Notes: generated from the sequence alone by a model not told the origin. Positions 1-8,621 are shown, counted from the stretch's first letter. The stretch is DNA of 64,000 nt from Faecalispora anaeroviscerum (GCF_947568225.1 NZ_CANOOQ010000001.1:2170001-2234000); one strand, 5' to 3'. Numbers and translations are program-made.

Positions 1-172
1 CCCGCGCGGAGCAATCCGCCCGGGCGCTCCCGTTTCATTTGGTTCGAATGGTTCTCCGCCGTCCGGGTGAATTTTGCCCGGCTCCGAAGCACCCGGTGTC
101 CCGCCCGAGGGGGCGTGCCGGTGTAACGGCTACCCACGGGAGGAGAAATGATAGAAACAGGAGGTCATCCAT
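1..172 (+). other. GC-rich structured leader/intergenic before hbd
   Basis: No gene is visible here. The stretch is very GC-rich and holds two clear hairpins: CCGGG...CCCGG near 74-91, and a longer arm starting CACCCGG near 99 and closing with CCGGTG near 123. A strong Shine-Dalgarno (AGGAGG, 159-164) follows. It may be the 5' leader of hbd or the 3' end of an upstream transcription unit that lies outside the window. Confidence 0.4.
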
Positions 173-1006
173 ATGAAAGTTGGCGTAATCGGCGCCGGAA
201 CCATGGGCTCCGGTATTGCTCAGGCTTTTGCTGTTACAGAGGGCTACGAGGTTGTCCTGTGCGACATTCAGGAAAGCTTTGCTGAAAACGGTAAGAAGAA
301 GATTCAGCAGAATCTGGAAAAGCTGGTTTCCAAAGGGAAAATGGAAGCGGCCAAGAAAGATGCGATTCTCGCGAAAATTACAACCGGCCTGAAGGAAAAG
401 GTTTCGGACTGTGATCTGGTCGTGGAAGCGGCAATTGAAAACATGCAGGCCAAGCGCGAGCTGTTCCTGGCTTTGCAGGGCATTTGCAAAAAAGAGACTA
501 TTTTCTCCACCAATACATCCTCTTTGTCTGTAACAGAGCTTTCCTCTAAACTGGACCGCCCTGTGATCGGCATGCATTTCTTCAACCCGGCGCCTGTGAT
601 GAAGCTGGTTGAAATCGTGGTCGGCCTGAACACTCCTCAAGAGCTGGTTGACCGCATTGCCGAGATTGCCAAAGAAATCGGCAAGACTCCGGTCATCGCA
701 AAGGATGCCGCGGGCTTTATCGTAAACCGCGTACTGATCCCGATGATCAACGAAGCGATCGGTATTTATGCAGACGGAACCGCCTCTGCCGAGGATATCG
801 ACACTGCAATGCAGTTGGGCGCAAACCATCCGATGGGCCCGCTGTCTCTGGGCGATTTGATCGGTCTGGACATCTGCCTTGCGATCATGGAGGTTTTGGA
901 GTCCGAGACAGGCGACCCCAAATACCGCCCGCATCCCTTGCTGCGTAAAATGGTACGCGGCGGCCTGCTGGGCAGAAAAACCGGCAAAGGTTTCTATACT
1001 TATTAA
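173..1006 (+). CDS. hbd: 3-hydroxybutyryl-CoA dehydrogenase
   Basis: The 277-residue product is a cytosolic NAD(P)H-dependent dehydrogenase that interconverts acetoacetyl-CoA and 3-hydroxybutyryl-CoA, the second step of the clostridial butyrate/caproate pathway. The N-terminal Rossmann motif GVIGAGTMGSG (residues 4-14) and the signature HFFNPAPVMKLVEIV with the catalytic His near residue 137 are visible. The C-terminal helical domain ends in GRKTGKGFYTY, as is typical. Length matches the family (about 280). The start is fixed by AGGAGG eight bases upstream. A strong hairpin follows the stop, so it is the last gene of its transcript. Partner genes such as crt or bcd, if present, would lie to the left of the window. 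Confidence 0.95.
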   Translation: MKVGVIGAGTMGSGIAQAFAVTEGYEVVLCDIQESFAENGKKKIQQNLEKLVSKGKMEAAKKDAILAKITTGLKEKVSDCDLVVEAAIENMQAKRELFLALQGICKKETIFSTNTSSLSVTELSSKLDRPVIGMHFFNPAPVMKLVEIVVGLNTPQELVDRIAEIAKEIGKTPVIAKDAAGFIVNRVLIPMINEAIGIYADGTASAEDIDTAMQLGANHPMGPLSLGDLIGLDICLAIMEVLESETGDPKYRPHPLLRKMVRGGLLGRKTGKGFYTY

Positions 1007-1030
1007 TTTGATTTCACCATGCTAACTGAA

Positions 1031-1076
1031 GAAAACCCAGGCATTTCCATTCTCCGTTGGAAATGTCTGGGTTTTC
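1031..1076 (+). terminator. Terminator hairpin after hbd
   Basis: An 18-bp stem with one G-T wobble (GAAAACCCAGGCATTTCC at 1031-1048, partner at 1059-1076) starts 25 bases after the hbd stop. The A/T-rich ends (GAAAA/TTTTC) give a short U-tract. Confidence 0.75.
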
Positions 1077-1146
1077 TGACCGCATAGCGAACTTTCTCTC
1101 TTTTTCTATATTATAATGAAAAGGAGAGAGGCGGTGCACCATTACC

Positions 1147-1533
1147 GAGCGCTCTCGTTGGCTCGGGGAAGGGGTCCACCTTACGGCAGCTTCGATTAGA
1201 AATTCAACCATCGTTCCGATTTGTCGATTTGCAGAGCAAATGCGGCGAAGCCGCTCTTAAAAACTACGAGCTGACGAGAGCGCTCTGAAAATGCCCGCCG
1301 ACAGACGGGACGGCAAGACTTATTTCCAGATCAAGCTCGGAGAGTGGGCATTTTCAATGGAGCGCCTTACGGTTAGCTTTTGTTTGCACGATCGGGAATT
1401 GTTCCCCAGAAACGGATTCCAAAGGTGCCCTTTGGAAGGCCTTTGCTTACTTTCGTCCTTTCACGAAAGTAAGTGCCCGCCCCGGCATGAGGGGCAAGCC
1501 TGCTCCAGCAGAATTCTACGGGAAGCCCCGCAA
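1147..1533 (-). repeat. Modular palindromic repeat, copy A
   Basis: First copy of a repeat family seen at four loci in the window. Module 1 (1147-1285) is bounded by 19-bp near-perfect inverted repeats, GAGCGCTCTCGTTGGCTCG and its complement with two changes. Module 2 (1287-1355) is bounded by GAAAATGCCC/GGGCATTTTC. Module 3 (1356-1533) carries small hairpins, including CTTACTTTCG/CGAAAGTAAG and GCCCC...GGGGC, and ends at the CCAGCAGAATTC core. Relative to the copies at 13.4 and 42.4 kb it is inverted. Reading frames across it are not credible genes. Confidence 0.8.
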
Positions 1534-1550
1534 TAAATCGCAAAGAACGC

Positions 1551-1581
1551 AGAAGCGCCGCCCCATTGGGGCGGCGCTTCT
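1551..1581 (-). terminator. Terminator of the glnKL operon
   Basis: A perfect 14-bp GC-rich stem (AGAAGCGCCGCCCC, loop ATT, complement at 1568-1581) lies directly downstream of the glnL stop codon. There is no strong U-tract on the minus strand, so efficiency is uncertain. Confidence 0.6.
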
Positions 1582-1587
1582 GCACTT

Positions 1588-2433
1588 TTATTGATCCATA
1601 AACACCAGCAAACCATTGATAAATTTTTTGATGTTGATCTTTCCACCGGCAGAACGCTTCCCGCGAATAAAATCCATTTCCGTCTTGATTCCCTCAAAGG
1701 AGAACAACGTGCTGGAGTACCGCGTAAAGGTGTCATTCATAAAGTCCTCAATGCCCAGGTTGGCCAAATTCGACATGCCCTTCGCAATCGCGCGTCGAAT
1801 CCGCTGCTCCATGCTCTTGGGGTTATCGCTCAGTATTTCGCACAGCTTGCCAATGTTCTCTTCGGCCATGCTGGTCTTTTCATGATCGTACAAATACTGG
1901 CAAACGGTGACGATGTCTTTGGAGCCTTTCTCGCCGGACATGCCAAGCTGATTCAGAATATATTGCAGTCTGCGCACAGGAGTATCCTTGTCGTCCTTTT
2001 CCACGGGGGACGCGGCTCCCACATCCACCTGAAACATTTTGCGAATGTTCGACAGTGTCTGTTCCATCTGAATCTGCCGGGTAATGTTTTCAATGACTCT
2101 CTTGATCTCGATTACATTGATCGGCTTACTGATAAAAAAGTCTACTCCCGCGTTGTAGGCCTTCATAATCAGCTCCTTATTCGAAACCTGAGAGATCATG
2201 ATGCACTTGACTGTACTACCCATTTCACGCAGGGCAGAGACGAGCTGAATTCCATCCACATTCGGCATTAAAAAATCTACCAGCACCACATCCGGATTCA
2301 GTGCCATAATCTCTTCCGGGTTGGGAGTCCTGCCCTCCGAATCGCCGCACACACTGCCCAAGTTATGGCTTTCAATAATATCTTCCAGGTTATTGATCAC
2401 CGACAAATCGTCTTCTACAATATAAAAATTCAT
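1588..2433 (-). CDS. glnL: Response regulator with C-terminal YcbB domain (GlnL-like)
   Basis: The 281-residue protein has an N-terminal receiver domain (residues 1-120) with acidic pocket EDD (7-9), phospho-acceptor Asp53 in LVDFLMPN and the conserved Lys in FISKP near 104. The rest resembles the YcbB output domain of Bacillus subtilis GlnL, which acts with the sensor GlnK in glutamine-responsive transcription control. Its start codon overlaps the end of the kinase gene by 4 bp (ATGA), so the two are translationally coupled. The operon lies next to a dehydrogenase, gdhA and gltS, which suggests control of glutamate/glutamine metabolism here. The regulon is inference. Confidence 0.8.
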   Translation of the reverse strand: MNFYIVEDDLSVINNLEDIIESHNLGSVCGDSEGRTPNPEEIMALNPDVVLVDFLMPNVDGIQLVSALREMGSTVKCIMISQVSNKELIMKAYNAGVDFFISKPINVIEIKRVIENITRQIQMEQTLSNIRKMFQVDVGAASPVEKDDKDTPVRRLQYILNQLGMSGEKGSKDIVTVCQYLYDHEKTSMAEENIGKLCEILSDNPKSMEQRIRRAIAKGMSNLANLGIEDFMNDTFTRYSSTLFSFEGIKTEMDFIRGKRSAGGKINIKKFINGLLVFMDQ

Positions 2434-3719
2434 ATTATTCTTTCCTCCAGCATTTCCGCGGGGATCATTACACGGAATTCCGTCCCAACCCCAAGCTCTG
2501 ATTTAACCTCAATCAATCCGTGGAATTTTTCCTCTACCGTCATCTGTACCCCCGACAGACCTACCCCTCGGTAGATATTCCCCGTTTCTTCATCAAATTT
2601 CGTAGAAAACCCCATTTGAAAGATTCGGTCCATATCCTTCTTCGGGATTCCGGGTCCATTATCGGTCACTGTGAAGCAGAACTGATTGTCCTGCTTTTGC
2701 ACCGAAACCAGAATCCAGCCTTTGTGCCCTTTTTTCTCGATTGCCTCGATGCCGTTGTTCACTAGGTTCATCAGAACCAGCATCAGCGCGTAGTGGTCGC
2801 CGGTAACGAACTCGTCCATTACTTTAAAATCCAACTGAATGTCGAGCCTGCGGGCCTCCAGCAGGCGGTAGGTGGATTCCTTTAATATTTGCAGCAGATC
2901 GCGAATCCCCATCTCTTCTTCACTGTACTGCTCATCGATCTCTTTTTGTATACCCTGCATGATTCGAATGTAGTCTTTTTTAATCTCGTGCACGTCGCGG
3001 GCAATTGAAAGCGCCGTTTTCTTCAACTCCGGGTTAAGATCCAGTCCCGACAGCTTCTCATACAGACGATAAGCATTACTCATCGCTGACTCAATTTCGT
3101 CGGTATTCTTTTCCATAAAGTACACTTCGTTTTTCAGACGAGTCGTCATGAGATAAAGGCGCTGGTAGCGGTTTTCATGCTCCATTTTCTTCATCAGGGC
3201 GCGATAATTCTGCTCGCCAAGCAGAATAGAACCCGCAATAATCGTACGCGCTACCGCGATTCCAAACAAATAAAAATAGACCTGCGTATCGAGACTATTA
3301 TACCGCATTCCCGTTCGCAGCCCGACCTCGAAAATATTCGCGCAGAAATCGCTGAGCACCATCCCAACGATCATCTGCTGAAACGGAATGGTATGTTTGT
3401 TTTTTATAAAAAGCGAAAATAGCAACCCATAGGCCACATAAAACAAACCGCCAATCAGCGCAACCGTCACGTTATCCTGCAGCTGAGCAATTCCCGAGCT
3501 GATCAGAAATAAACGCACCACAAAGACCATTGCGCCTGTCACACAGCCAACTGCCGCCGAGTTTTGATCCTTGGCAATTGTCATGAGTAAAACAGGAAAC
3601 AAGATGACAGCTGCTGAAATACGAAAGTTATCTGTAAAGAAATTGAAATACAACTGAGAGGAAAAAGTCACAATAACCGCAATCAGCAACGTTCGCTTCC
3701 AGTTCTTTAAATCATTCAT
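2430..3719 (-). CDS. glnK: Membrane sensor histidine kinase (GlnK-like)
   Basis: The 429-residue protein has about six hydrophobic segments in residues 1-165, a coiled region, a phospho-acceptor helix with HEIKKDY (His near 243) and a C-terminal HATPase domain showing the N box (LVNNGIEA), G1 (DNGPGIP) and G2 (GVGLSGVQ). Its architecture and its pairing with a YcbB-domain regulator fit the B. subtilis GlnK/GlnL family. An ATG eight codons further upstream exists, but the site GGGGAGAGG sits just before the ATG chosen here. There is no separate extracellular sensing domain, so the signal is probably detected in or near the membrane. Transcribed with glnL. Confidence 0.8.
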   Translation of the reverse strand: MNDLKNWKRTLLIAVIVTFSSQLYFNFFTDNFRISAAVILFPVLLMTIAKDQNSAAVGCVTGAMVFVVRLFLISSGIAQLQDNVTVALIGGLFYVAYGLLFSLFIKNKHTIPFQQMIVGMVLSDFCANIFEVGLRTGMRYNSLDTQVYFYLFGIAVARTIIAGSILLGEQNYRALMKKMEHENRYQRLYLMTTRLKNEVYFMEKNTDEIESAMSNAYRLYEKLSGLDLNPELKKTALSIARDVHEIKKDYIRIMQGIQKEIDEQYSEEEMGIRDLLQILKESTYRLLEARRLDIQLDFKVMDEFVTGDHYALMLVLMNLVNNGIEAIEKKGHKGWILVSVQKQDNQFCFTVTDNGPGIPKKDMDRIFQMGFSTKFDEETGNIYRGVGLSGVQMTVEEKFHGLIEVKSELGVGTEFRVMIPAEMLEERII

Positions 3720-3880
3720 TTCCTCTCCCCTTACCGCAATCATATTCTCCCTTTCTTTGCTTATATTCTACCCGGCACTGCCTGATACGCCTGCCTGCGC
3801 AGATTCGTGTAAGCGCAGAGAAAACCGCCTCTCTTAAAAGGATAATACTTCTTAAAATCCCTTTTTTATTTTTCATTTTA

Positions 3881-3908
3881 ATTATACCATAGCTTTTTGT
3901 AAAATCAA
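3881..3908 (-). promoter_or_regulatory. Sigma-A promoter of glnKL
   Basis: On the minus strand, TTGATT (3903-3908) and TATAAT (3881-3886) are separated by 16 bp, about 160 bp upstream of the kinase start. Confidence 0.65.
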
Positions 3909-4169
3909 CTATGTGGAAAGAGAAGCTGAAAAAGAGTGACTTTTTATGTATTTTCTCGTATTTCATCAAGCTATTTCTAACAAAAATTAAAATTTTATTG
4001 ATTAAATATACCAAATTATCGCTTTCGTTTTTATGTATTTTTTTGCAGTATTTTAACCAAAAAGAACATTAATAATTCACCCGTTTCTGCACCATTAAAT
4101 TTTGTTTTTTCCACTCGACAGTGGGGCGCAAAGGCCTTTCAAACACCGGGAAAAGTGTGCGCAAAAAAA
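3909..4169. other. AT-rich intergenic region
   Basis: Between the glnKL promoter and the terminator of the neighbouring dehydrogenase. It is strongly A+T rich. I see no gene, and no further convincing signal. Confidence 0.6.
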
Positions 4170-4198
4170 TCTCCCGTATTCAAAACGAATACAGGAGA
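4170..4198 (-). terminator. Rho-independent terminator of the hydroxyacid dehydrogenase gene
   Basis: On the minus strand the stem TCTCCTGTATTC...GAATACGGGAGA (one mismatch) is followed by seven T residues, 13 bases after the stop codon. Confidence 0.9.
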
Positions 4199-4211
4199 GA
4201 CCAATATCCAC

Positions 4212-5177
4212 TTAATTGACCTTGTTGCCCGGGAAAGTAATGGGTTTACCGTTCATCACCTCTACGATACCCTGCGCAGCGGTGGAGCAGCAGCGCACAA
4301 CAGCCTGACGGGTTGTAGCGGCAGTGTGAGGAGTCATGATCACGTTGTCCATCTCCAGCATGGGGTTGGTAGAATCGATTGTTTCTTGATCGAATACGTC
4401 CAGACCCGCGCCCAGAATGATACCTTCCTGCAAAGCCTTAATCAGGTCAGCTTCTACGACAACGTCGCCGCGGCTGCAGTTGATAAACAGAGCCTTGGGC
4501 TTCATCTTCTGAAAAGCTGCATAATTGATGCTGCCGCGGGTAGAGGGGAGGGAGGGCAGGTTAAGGCTGATAACGTCGGCCTGGGCCAGCACATCGTCTC
4601 TGTTTTCCAGCAGCTTGACGGGAGCCTTCATGTGCTCCTGCTTGGCATAGGGGTCGTAGCCGATCACTCTCATCCCAAAGCCCAGAGCCGCCTTGTTGGC
4701 GATGATCTGGCCCATGCGACCGCAACCCAGAATCCCCAGGGTCATGTTCTCGAGCTCAAAAGTATCCTGCAGAGTGTAGCGAACATTAAAGTTACCGCTG
4801 CGGAATTCTTGGTCAACATGTCTGTAACGCCGGGCGGTCATCAACATTAGCAGCAGCACGTGCTCTGCAACAGAATTGGTGTTTCCCAAAGGTGCGTAAA
4901 CCACCTGGATGCCCTTCTTTGTGGCATATTCCATGTCAATGTTGTTCAGGCCCACACCATGCTTCGCAATGACCTTCAAGTTCGGGGAAGCATCCATCAT
5001 AGCGGGGGTAACCATTTCGGTACGGCACATCATGGCGTCTACCTGGTGCTCTCGAATCTCTTTGATGAAAGCATCTTCAGAATGTCCGCTGGTCACGATG
5101 ACCTCAGCGCCGTCATCCCACAGAATTTGTTTGCCGGAAACATCCAGTTCCTTTAAAAACAGCACCTTATACTTCAT
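4212..5177 (-). CDS. D-isomer-specific 2-hydroxyacid dehydrogenase (phosphoglycerate dehydrogenase-like)
   Basis: The 321-residue protein belongs to the NAD-dependent D-2-hydroxyacid dehydrogenase family. The Rossmann motif GILGCGRMG is at 148-156, and the catalytic triad is visible as Arg236 (NCSRGDVV), Glu265 and His284 (MTPHTA). It lacks the C-terminal ACT domain of long SerA proteins. Start is supported by AAGGAGAA upstream. It lies just downstream of gdhA on the same strand, separated by a hairpin. The substrate could be 3-phosphoglycerate. Given the gdhA context, reduction of 2-oxoglutarate to 2-hydroxyglutarate is an alternative that the sequence alone cannot decide. Confidence 0.8.
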   Translation of the reverse strand: MKYKVLFLKELDVSGKQILWDDGAEVIVTSGHSEDAFIKEIREHQVDAMMCRTEMVTPAMMDASPNLKVIAKHGVGLNNIDMEYATKKGIQVVYAPLGNTNSVAEHVLLLMLMTARRYRHVDQEFRSGNFNVRYTLQDTFELENMTLGILGCGRMGQIIANKAALGFGMRVIGYDPYAKQEHMKAPVKLLENRDDVLAQADVISLNLPSLPSTRGSINYAAFQKMKPKALFINCSRGDVVVEADLIKALQEGIILGAGLDVFDQETIDSTNPMLEMDNVIMTPHTAATTRQAVVRCCSTAAQGIVEVMNGKPITFPGNKVN

Positions 5178-5218
5178 AACTCACGTTCTCCTTTTGCCCA
5201 TATCCTTGCAATAAATCA

Positions 5219-5246
5219 ATAGGCGGGCGCATAAACGCCCGCCTAT
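5219..5246 (-). terminator. Hairpin between gdhA and the dehydrogenase gene
   Basis: A perfect 11-bp stem (ATAGGCGGGCG / CGCCCGCCTAT) with a 6-base loop lies 33 bases after the gdhA stop. The following minus-strand sequence is AT-rich but has no clean T-run, so it may be only a partial terminator. Confidence 0.6.
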
Positions 5247-5279
5247 CTCAATCAACCAATTTAAAATGTTTTGGTTTGT

Positions 5280-6629
5280 TTAGAAAATGCCCTGTGCCAG
5301 CATTGCGTCGGCAACCTTCTTGAAGCCCGCGATGTTCGCGCCGGCTACCAGGTTGTAACCCAGGCCAAATTCTTCAGCAGCAGCAACAGAAGAATCGTGG
5401 ATGTTCTTCATGATCTGATGCAGCTTCTCGTCAACCTCTTCCGCAGTCCAAGACAGTCTCTCGCTGTTCTGGGACATCTCCAGACCGGAAACTGCAACGC
5501 CGCCGGCGTTAACAGCCTTGGAAGGAGCAACGATCATATTCTTCTGGCTCATCAGGTATACCAGAGCGTCGTTGGTGGTGGGCATGTTGGCAACTTCGAT
5601 GTAGTATTTAATGCCATTCGCAACGATCTTCTTAGCCTCGTCCATATTGATGTCATTCTGAGTAGCGCAGGGGAGGATAACATCAACTTTACGGCCCCAC
5701 GGCTTCTCGCCGGGGAAGAACTGTACGCCAAACTTGTCGGCATAATCCTGAACCTTATCACGGCCGCTGGAACGCATACCGAGCATGAAGTCAATCTTCT
5801 CGTCGGTTACGATGCCATCGGGATCGTATACATAGCCGTCAGGACCAGAAATGGTAACAGCCTTGCCGCCCAGTTCCGCAATCTTCTTTACAGCGCCCCA
5901 AGCAACGTTGCCGAAGCCAGAGACTGCGAAGGTCTTGCCCTTAATGGTGTCTTTTTCATGTTTCAAAACTTCGTTTACATAGTAGATAGCGCCAAAGCCA
6001 GTAGCCTCAGGGCGAATCAAGCTGCCGCCGAAGGAACGGCCCTTACCGGTGATAACACCGTTCTCGAAAGCGCCACGGATGCGGCGATACTGACCATACA
6101 GGAAAGCAACTTCTCTTCCGCCTACGCCCAGGTCACCAGCGGGAACGTCGATGTCGGGACCAATGTGACGATACAGCTCAGTCATAAAGGACTGGCAGAA
6201 ACGCATAATCTCTCCGTCACTCTTACCACGGGGATCGAAATCGGAACCGCCCTTAGCGCCGCCCATAGGCAAAGTGGTCAGGCTGTTCTTAAAGGTCTGC
6301 TCAAAGCCCAAGAACTTGATGACAGACAGATTTACGGAAGGAGCGAAACGCAGGCCACCCTTGTAGGGGCCAATTGCTCCGTTGTACTGTACACGGTAGC
6401 CGCGGTTTACGTTTACCTTGCCGGCATCGTCAACCCAGGTTACACGGAACTCGATGGTGCGCTCGGGCTCAACCATTCTCTCGAGCAGGCCAGCCTTCTC
6501 ATACTCGGGATGGGCAGCCACCACGGGAGCCAAAGAAGTAAGAACCTCTTCAACTGTCTGCAGAAACTCGGGTTCGTTGGCGTTTTTCTTCTGTGTTGCT
6601 TCCAACACTCTTTCAACATACGCGTTCAT
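5280..6629 (-). CDS. gdhA: Glutamate dehydrogenase (NADP-type, hexameric)
   Basis: The 449-residue cytosolic enzyme interconverts glutamate and 2-oxoglutarate plus ammonia. It has the normal length of the hexameric small-subunit family. The dimerisation/substrate domain shows PMGGAKGGSDFDPRGKS with the catalytic Lys126 and PAGDLGVGGRE with Asp166. The nucleotide domain follows with SGFGNVAWGA. The start (MNAYVERVLE) is fixed by GGAGGT seven bases upstream, and a longer in-frame extension has no ribosome site. It sits between gltS upstream and a hydroxyacid dehydrogenase downstream, all on one strand, consistent with a glutamate-handling cluster. Confidence 0.95.
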   Translation of the reverse strand: MNAYVERVLEATQKKNANEPEFLQTVEEVLTSLAPVVAAHPEYEKAGLLERMVEPERTIEFRVTWVDDAGKVNVNRGYRVQYNGAIGPYKGGLRFAPSVNLSVIKFLGFEQTFKNSLTTLPMGGAKGGSDFDPRGKSDGEIMRFCQSFMTELYRHIGPDIDVPAGDLGVGGREVAFLYGQYRRIRGAFENGVITGKGRSFGGSLIRPEATGFGAIYYVNEVLKHEKDTIKGKTFAVSGFGNVAWGAVKKIAELGGKAVTISGPDGYVYDPDGIVTDEKIDFMLGMRSSGRDKVQDYADKFGVQFFPGEKPWGRKVDVILPCATQNDINMDEAKKIVANGIKYYIEVANMPTTNDALVYLMSQKNMIVAPSKAVNAGGVAVSGLEMSQNSERLSWTAEEVDEKLHQIMKNIHDSSVAAAEEFGLGYNLVAGANIAGFKKVADAMLAQGIF

Positions 6630-6840
6630 AACAAAGACCTCCATAAAAAATTTTTCTCCAAAAATAGGGAAAATTTCGTAAATATACAAAAAGGATTCGC
6701 AAGCTCCTGGCTCAGTGCAAGCACTTTCCCAAAAAGCAATTTGCCAATACCTATTTTGTCCAAAAAACGTCGCTATTTTCAGAAAATGCGAAACGGTGTT
6801 CTTCCTGAAACCACACAGATCATTCAGAACAACCGATAAT

Positions 6841-6905
6841 CGTTTTTTCCACGCTCTGCCGCCCGGTTATTTTACCCGGGCGGCAGAACCACACACACAC
6901 TTTTT
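6841..6905 (-). repeat. Stem element copy 1 (upstream of gdhA, downstream of gltS)
   Basis: A 12-bp perfect hairpin (TCTGCCGCCCGG at 6855-6866, partner 6876-6887) is flanked on the minus strand by a GTGTGTGTGG run before it and by GCGTGGAAAAAA after it. The same layout and flanks recur on the plus strand at 61191-61290. With no U-tract on the minus strand it is not an ordinary terminator of gltS. Confidence 0.6.
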
Positions 6906-6950
6906 TTAGAAAATGAAATTCATTGATAACGAAAACTCAGGGCAATCAGA

Positions 6951-8207
6951 TCACGGAGTCCACCAGTTGAGGAAACCGGTAATCGCAGCCGCGTTGACGA
7001 AGTCGATAAACAAGCCGCCAACCATAGGAATTACGAAATAAGCTTCTCTTGCGGGACCATACTGCTTTGTAATCGCCTGCATGTTTGCCATCGCGTTAGA
7101 GGTAGCGCCCATTGCGAAGCCGATAAAGCCGGCGGTCTGAACCGCAGCGTTGTAGTTCTTGCCCATTACGTTAAACACTACATAGTAGGAGAACAGATAC
7201 ATCAGAATAATCTGAGCTACCAGAGCAACAATCAAAGGCAGTGCCAAATCTACCAGCTTCCACAGCTTGAGGCTCATCATGGCCATTGCCAGGAACAGGT
7301 TCAGGGAAAGTCCGCCGATTGTGTCGATCTCATCGCCCGGGTACTTTTTGTTTCTGGAGTCATTGACATTGCGCATCACAGCAGCAACGAGCATGGCGCC
7401 GATGTATCCAGGGAGTGTAATACCGGTAGCCGCTTTCAAACCAACAGAAACGAGCTGGCCAATACCGATCGCAACCGCGAGGAGCATTGCTGCCTGAGTA
7501 AAGTCAGCACTGGTGCTCTTAAAGGTCTCGCCATCTTCGCCGTCTTCAAGAGCGGCTTCAGAGGATCTGAGGTTGAACTGCTTAATTCTTCTGTAAGCGG
7601 TGGGGCCGCCCATAACGGAACCCATTACCAAGCCGAAAACAGCTGCGGTAACGCCTACGATAGTGCCTGTGCCGCCCATGTTGTAGCCGCCATCAGCAAT
7701 GGAAGCGTCCATGGTTGCACCAAATGCAGCCGCCGTACCGGGGCCGCCGATCAGCGCGGTGGAACCAGCCGCAACGCCGAGTCTGGGGTCCTGGCCGAAC
7801 GCAGCCAGAATACCGCCGCCCAGGAAGTTCTGCAGGAAGATCATCACAGTTGCCAGCAGCAACATGACGAGGATCGACTTGCCGCCGCTCTTGAGAATCG
7901 GAATACTAACTGTGAAACCAACGGTGCAGAAGAATACCAACATAAAGAAGGACTGCAACGTGTCATTAAACGAAATGGTCATTACACCGCTTGCGGTGAG
8001 AACTGTATTCACAATGGCGAAATACAAACCACCTACTAGAGGCGCTGGGATACATTTCTCTTTCAGAAAACGAACTTTTTCAACCGTCCAGTTACCAAGC
8101 CAGAACAACAGTGCCGCAAGACCTGCCGCCAAGTACATGTTTAGACCGATTGTGGTCATACCGGCATCGCTCGTGCCGATATCAAGGACTCCTTTTAAAA
8201 CGCCCAT
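6951..8207 (-). CDS. gltS: Sodium/glutamate symporter
   Basis: The 418-residue protein is an integral membrane carrier of the GltS (ESS) family that imports glutamate with sodium ions. It consists of about ten to twelve hydrophobic segments in two homologous halves. The family hallmark glycine-rich stretches are visible as LIGGPGTAAAFGATM and GFAMGATSNAMANMQ. The start has a strong AGGAGGAG site eight bases upstream. It is the likely entry route for the substrate of the neighbouring GdhA. Its upstream region carries repeated YGTCAAAA elements described separately. Confidence 0.92.
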   Translation of the reverse strand: MGVLKGVLDIGTSDAGMTTIGLNMYLAAGLAALLFWLGNWTVEKVRFLKEKCIPAPLVGGLYFAIVNTVLTASGVMTISFNDTLQSFFMLVFFCTVGFTVSIPILKSGGKSILVMLLLATVMIFLQNFLGGGILAAFGQDPRLGVAAGSTALIGGPGTAAAFGATMDASIADGGYNMGGTGTIVGVTAAVFGLVMGSVMGGPTAYRRIKQFNLRSSEAALEDGEDGETFKSTSADFTQAAMLLAVAIGIGQLVSVGLKAATGITLPGYIGAMLVAAVMRNVNDSRNKKYPGDEIDTIGGLSLNLFLAMAMMSLKLWKLVDLALPLIVALVAQIILMYLFSYYVVFNVMGKNYNAAVQTAGFIGFAMGATSNAMANMQAITKQYGPAREAYFVIPMVGGLFIDFVNAAAITGFLNWWTP

Positions 8208-8265
8208 AAACTAATCTCCTCCTACAACAATAGAAATTTGGTTGTCTGTAAGTATGACACCACAA

Positions 8266-8324
8266 TGTCAAAATGCTACAGAAAAATACAATAACGTCAA
8301 AAAATTAATAAAAAACATTTGACG
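8266..8324 (-). promoter_or_regulatory. Repeated GTCAAA elements and possible promoter upstream of gltS
   Basis: TGTCAAAA (8266-8273) and CGTCAAAA (8295-8302) are direct repeats 29 bp apart, and TTTGACG (8318-8324) is an inverted third copy. Read on the minus strand, TTGACG followed 16 bp later by TAGCAT is a possible promoter of gltS. A regulator-binding role is inference. Confidence 0.35.
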
Positions 8325-8621
8325 CCGAAGCGATTATCATCCAACATGCCCAAATAATAGGCTTTTTTCCCGTTATTCTGCCAAAAAACCTTGCTGGAGT
8401 CGCTCCACTGTTACCAACCTTGTGGTTTTTTACGAGTTCCACCTTCTCTGTGTCGGAATCCTCTTCCCGCTTCCGCTGAAACATTCGGCAAAGCCATTCT
8501 CAGCGGTGGAATACGAAACAAGGGCCGCACACGTTCTTACTCGCCGTGAAAGCTCATCTTATGTACATAAAGCTTTCTGATTTTTGCTCGCTCTTTCAAT
8601 AGAACGGAATACAAATTCTAT
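8325..8621. other. Intergenic region without recognised gene
   Basis: Between gltS upstream signals and murI. It contains weak hairpins, e.g. CCGCTGA...TCAGCGG near 8475-8510, but no open frame with a ribosome site and no clear terminator of murI. Confidence 0.5.

Noticed and set aside
3712..4014. 100-codon frame upstream of glnK on the minus strand
   Set aside because: It spans the glnK promoter and has no ribosome site; the sequence is low-complexity AT-rich.
5271..6839. 522-codon open frame antisense to gdhA
   Set aside because: Shadow of gdhA; no ribosome site and no recognised domain.
8380..8620. Region upstream of gltS considered as a T-box or other leader RNA
   Set aside because: It contains no T-box core sequence and no consistent stem-terminator arrangement on either strand.
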